Of a DNA stretch of 6,927 nt, positions 4,729 to 6,927 are shown one piece after another. Every line of letters starts with the position of its first letter. The stretch's first letter is position 1. A program made the translations under genes and the position numbers. The notes beneath the pieces were generated by a model. That model worked only from the letters and a program-made list of their open reading frames with translations. It was not told where the DNA came from and made no database searches. Source of the stretch: Candidatus Vogelbacteria bacterium CG10_big_fil_rev_8_21_14_0_10_51_16 (GTDB taxonomy: Bacteria > Patescibacteriota > Minisyncoccia > Phycocordibacterales > JACRKE01); contig PCYI01000013.1 in NCBI GenBank assembly GCA_002774795.1, positions 4,372 through 11,298 of the forward strand, in the 5' to 3' direction.

Positions 4729-6510
4729 ATGATAAAAACTCTCTCTTCTGTGCTTCGATTTTCGTTAGTGGCCACACTCCTTGTCTTCGGCGCCTCGGTG
4801 GCGCTCGCCCAAACTGCCATCACCTACCCAATTGCCGAGCTGGGTGCTTGCGCCGATCGGGCGGCATGCAAGGCATACTGCGCCTCGCCTAAGCTCGCCT
4901 GTGTAGATTTCGCGGAAAAGCAGGGAATGATCGGGGTCGAGGAGGCGATGGCTATGCGGCAAGCTATCGAACGGGCTCAGGCAGAAGCATCTGCCCGCCC
5001 GGCTGCGCTCAGTCGCGATGACCTCGTCGGCTCGGTGCGCGATCGATCGTCGACCGGCAACGCTCCCGGGCCGCAAATACGCCAGCGAACACCTACGCCT
5101 CCCAAAACCGTCCAGAACCGCTCCGATGACAACGAACCAAACATCAATAAGGAAAAGGCTCAAGCGGCTATCGAAAAATTCGGAGGCCCAGGAGGGTGCA
5201 CGGACATGGTGTCATGCGGTCAGTTTTGTGACTCCCCCGAGAACACCAAGGCTTGCGTGGCCTACGCGAGAGAGCATGATCTGATGGGAAATGGTGATCT
5301 TGAAAGATTTGAAAGAATGGCGGACATCGTCGGCCCCGGCGGGTGCAGGGGTAGGCAGTGTCAGCAGTACTGCGATGCCCCCGGCCACGAAGACGAATGT
5401 CTCGCTTTTGCCAAGGAAAACAACTTGATTCCTGAAGAGGAGGTGCGCGAGATCGAGAGAATGATGAACTTGGTCGGTCCCGGCGGGTGCCGAGGCCGCG
5501 CTTGTGAGACTTACTGCGAGGACCCGGCTCACACGGAAGCGTGTATGCAATTTGCGGTGGAGCAGGGAATGATGTCCAAGGAAGAGTTTAATCGCGCCAT
5601 GACTCCCGGCCCCGGCGGATGTAAGGGGCCGGCATGCGAACAGTTTTGTCGAAAACCCGAGAACCAAGAAGCGTGCGCCACATTTTACGGATTTGAGCGC
5701 GGTGGCGAGAGTGAAGGTAGGCTACCGATGGACCGCTTCGATGACGCTCGCTTTGGCTCCGAAGCCATGAAGAGCTTGCGCACCGGTAGCAGTGAGCCAC
5801 CCGGGCCAATGGAAGAGTTTGTCGGTCCCGGCGACTGCCGCGGTCGCGCCTGCGAAACTTACTGTCGCGATAATGAGGAGGCGTGCCGATCCTTCTCTGA
5901 AGAGCAACATCGGAGAGATGACGGCATGTCGCCCCAGATGGAAGACGGACCAATAATGATGAAAGAGAGGCAGACGCTTGAATCGCAGGCGCGAGAGATG
6001 ATGGAAGGCATGCGCCCACCGCATCCCGATGAGAGGAAGGAGATAAAGCTCGATGACCTCGGCCGTCGCTACGCGCCGGGATCAAACAAAATGCCCCCCG
6101 GCAATCCGGAGGGAAGACCATTTATGGGTGAAGGCTTCTCCCCGCCGCCTTTTGAGGGAGGGCAGTTTCCCGGCCAGCCACCTTTCCGCAATGATGAGAT
6201 GCCGTATCAAAATGCACCGCCATTTTCTGGAAGAGATGGTATGCCACATCAGGGTGATAATGGGCCACGTATGGAGCCGGGACCACACATGGGCCAACCG
6301 CCATTTGAAGAACACAGGATGCCTTCGCCAGAGATGAAGGGCGAGGTCGACTTTAGACTCATGCCCCTACCGGCAGGAGAAACACCGAACGACCTGCCGC
6401 CGCAACATCCCGCGCCGACAGAAGCACCCGATGAGCCAAAGCCCGAAGCTTCACTCCGTGACTTCCTTGGAAATGTCGTGTCAGCATTTATGCGGGTGCT
6501 ACCCCGCTAA
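4729..6510 (+). CDS. Secreted protein with six four-cysteine repeats and a Met/Pro-rich tail
   Basis: A 593-residue exported protein of unknown function. A signal peptide spans 1-27 (basic MIKTLSSVLR, hydrophobic core, likely cut after ALA27). All 24 cysteines fall in six repeats of four: C41/47/51/58, C157/163/167/176, C206/211/215/224, C254/259/263/272, C298/303/307/316 and C370/375/379/386. The consensus is GPGGC-R-G-x-x-C-x-x-Y/F-C-(x6-8)-C-x-x-F-A, followed by a charged helix. An even, regular cysteine count outside the cytoplasm suggests disulfide-stapled modules; metal binding is the alternative. Residues 400-540 are low complexity, rich in Met, Pro, Gly and Phe (PPF repeats), and the end SLRDFLGNVVSAFMRVL (575-591) looks like an amphipathic helix. 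Similar cysteine-repeat proteins occur, to my knowledge, in CPR genomes without a known role. It is the second gene of an operon with a small membrane protein 6 bp upstream; no Shine-Dalgarno is visible. Confidence 0.88.
   Translation: MIKTLSSVLRFSLVATLLVFGASVALAQTAITYPIAELGACADRAACKAYCASPKLACVDFAEKQGMIGVEEAMAMRQAIERAQAEASARPAALSRDDLVGSVRDRSSTGNAPGPQIRQRTPTPPKTVQNRSDDNEPNINKEKAQAAIEKFGGPGGCTDMVSCGQFCDSPENTKACVAYAREHDLMGNGDLERFERMADIVGPGGCRGRQCQQYCDAPGHEDECLAFAKENNLIPEEEVREIERMMNLVGPGGCRGRACETYCEDPAHTEACMQFAVEQGMMSKEEFNRAMTPGPGGCKGPACEQFCRKPENQEACATFYGFERGGESEGRLPMDRFDDARFGSEAMKSLRTGSSEPPGPMEEFVGPGDCRGRACETYCRDNEEACRSFSEEQHRRDDGMSPQMEDGPIMMKERQTLESQAREMMEGMRPPHPDERKEIKLDDLGRRYAPGSNKMPPGNPEGRPFMGEGFSPPPFEGGQFPGQPPFRNDEMPYQNAPPFSGRDGMPHQGDNGPRMEPGPHMGQPPFEEHRMPSPEMKGEVDFRLMPLPAGETPNDLPPQHPAPTEAPDEPKPEASLRDFLGNVVSAFMRVLPR
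4834..5904 (+). repeat. Six coding repeats (CxxxxC-xxxC-x6-8-C modules) in the secreted protein
   Basis: Repeat units lie at about 4834-4926, 5182-5286, 5329-5430, 5473-5574, 5605-5706 and 5821-5904. Units 3, 4 and 5 are the most alike (GPGGCRGRxC or GPGGCKGPxC, then YC/FC) and spaced roughly 140 bp apart, as expected from recent tandem duplication. Units 1 and 2 have five residues between the first two cysteines instead of four. Units 1 and 6 have six residues between the last two instead of eight. Confidence 0.85.
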
Positions 6511-6648
6511 TTCTGTGCTTTCTCCCCCACCATCAGCGCGCAGTGTGGTCCGCCCGTCTGATGCCGGATTGGATGACTCATCCGAGAAATTTATAAAAAA
6601 GATGAGCAAATGCGGCTCTCAATTCCAAAAATTTGAGCCGACATAAAA
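6511..6648. other. Gene-free spacer after the cysteine-repeat gene
   Basis: No reading frame here looks real. A weak 6-bp inverted repeat (CGGCTC at 6613-6618, GAGCCG at 6635-6640) has a 16-base loop and no following T run on the plus strand. It is at best a poor terminator for the gene ending at 6510. Confidence 0.4.
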
Positions 6649-6681
6649 CACGGAGCCCCACGATGAGCGTGGAGCTCCGTG
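6641..6681 (-). terminator. Terminator-like hairpin downstream of the right transposase fragment
   Basis: A 14-position stem (6649-6662 with 6668-6681, one C-A mismatch at 6657/6673) encloses the loop ATGAG. On the minus strand it is followed by TTTTATGT (6648-6641), which fits an intrinsic terminator for the leftward transposase gene, whose shifted frame stops at 6710. On the plus strand no T run follows, so it would be a weaker terminator for the cysteine-repeat gene. Because RAYT genes are often next to their REP hairpin substrates, it may instead be such a substrate. Confidence 0.62.
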
Positions 6682-6685
6682 GGGC

Positions 6686-6700
6686 AAATAGACCCTATTT
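6686..6700. repeat. Small AT-rich hairpin next to the terminator
   Basis: AAATAG (6686-6691) and CTATTT (6695-6700) pair perfectly around a 3-base loop ACC. It lies between the transposase stop at 6710 and the larger hairpin at 6649-6681, so the 3' flank of the transposase carries two consecutive hairpins. Confidence 0.5.
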
Positions 6701-6709
6701 CTTCAGCAA

Positions 6710-6927
6710 TTACTTGGCCGCCTGCTTTGGCACGTTCGGCCGCGGCATGTACCTCTCAAGCTTCTCCTGTTGTTCAGTAGACTTGTACCTACCCTGATAA
6801 AGAGGCCGTAGCCGGCTGTACCTTTGTGGGCATGATATCTTTGTGTGTGTGTTAACGTAAGCCAACCAACAAATCTAGCCAAATCTCCATCTCGACGCGG
6901 AGAAACCACCAGATGCCAGTGATTCGG
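6710..6927 (-). pseudogene. RAYT / IS200-like transposase remnant, frameshifted and truncated
   Basis: Reading leftward from the right edge, the protein begins PNHWHLVVSPRRDGDLARF and continues through WLTLTHTQRYHAHKGTAGYG. This is the core of REP-associated tyrosine transposases, including the HUH metal-binding motif (HWH). The frame then fails at 6803-6804: restoring one base to the C-T there gives the expected GHLYQGRYKS, showing a single-base deletion in the His codon. In the restored frame about 20 unrelated residues follow (TEQQEKL...PKQAAK) and a TAA at 6710-6712; without correction the frame ends in TGA at 6703-6705. The region that should carry the catalytic tyrosine (the RYVERN segment of relatives) is absent. 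The 5' part lies outside the window. The copy should be inactive, although an assembly error could explain the single-base shift, but not the missing C-terminus. Confidence 0.85.

Noticed and set aside
5212..5667. A 151-codon open frame on the minus strand inside the cysteine-repeat gene
   Set aside because: It lies antisense to a gene with a signal peptide and clear repeats. Its openness comes from the GC-rich repeated codons, and its product resembles nothing I recognise.
5588..6121. A 177-codon minus-strand open frame
   Set aside because: Antisense shadow of the same gene; no promoter, no recognisable motif and a composition rich in Arg/Ser/His typical of shadow frames.
6431..6646. A 71-codon plus-strand frame over the end of the cysteine-repeat gene and the spacer
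   Set aside because: Begins inside another coding region out of frame and shows no motif; its end has no terminator of its own.
1..6927. Search for tRNA, rRNA, CRISPR arrays and riboswitches
   Set aside because: No cloverleaf with a TTC arm, no regularly spaced direct repeats and no recognised riboswitch core were seen. The only regular repeats are the coding repeats and the isolated palindromes.

Overview
The window looks like chromosomal DNA from a member of the Candidate Phyla Radiation (Patescibacteria, probably a Parcubacteria/Kaiserbacteria-like lineage), seen as part of a metagenome-derived contig. This is inferred from four things: a secreted protein with six short four-cysteine repeats of a kind I associate with these genomes; a minimal SurA-like protein; no gene start with a clear Shine-Dalgarno sequence at usual spacing (weak exception: an internal ATG at 4507); and short palindromic repeats beside REP-associated tyrosine transposase (RAYT) genes. 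TGA is used as a stop, so the recoded Gracilibacteria/Absconditabacteria are excluded.

Layout, left to right. At 1-36 (minus) are the first 12 codons of a RAYT-type transposase with its own extended -10 promoter. Next, on the minus strand, come an M20 metallopeptidase (93-1475), a homodimer-type ABC exporter (1547-3355) and a membrane-anchored SurA-like protein without a PPIase domain (3462-4127). Each has its own candidate promoter, and palindromes lie in each gap, so they look like single transcription units rather than one operon. The 364-bp divergent gap 4128-4491 holds promoters pointing both ways and an 86-bp dispersed palindromic repeat. On the plus strand, a 76-residue single-pass membrane protein and a 593-residue secreted six-repeat cysteine-rich protein lie 6 bp apart and form a likely two-gene operon. 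From 6511 to 6709 there is no gene, only hairpins. From 6710 to the right edge (minus) is the 3' part of a second RAYT gene, broken by a one-base deletion and truncated.

How the parts may work together: the SurA-like protein, the exporter, the small membrane protein and the cysteine-repeat protein all act at or outside the membrane, so this is an envelope-oriented neighbourhood. No shared pathway is shown by the sequence. The most interesting items are the cysteine-repeat operon, the pair of related palindromes flanking the peptidase gene, the two RAYT fragments bracketing the window, and -10-like hexamers placed exactly at -12 to -7 of several start codons, which suggests leaderless transcripts.
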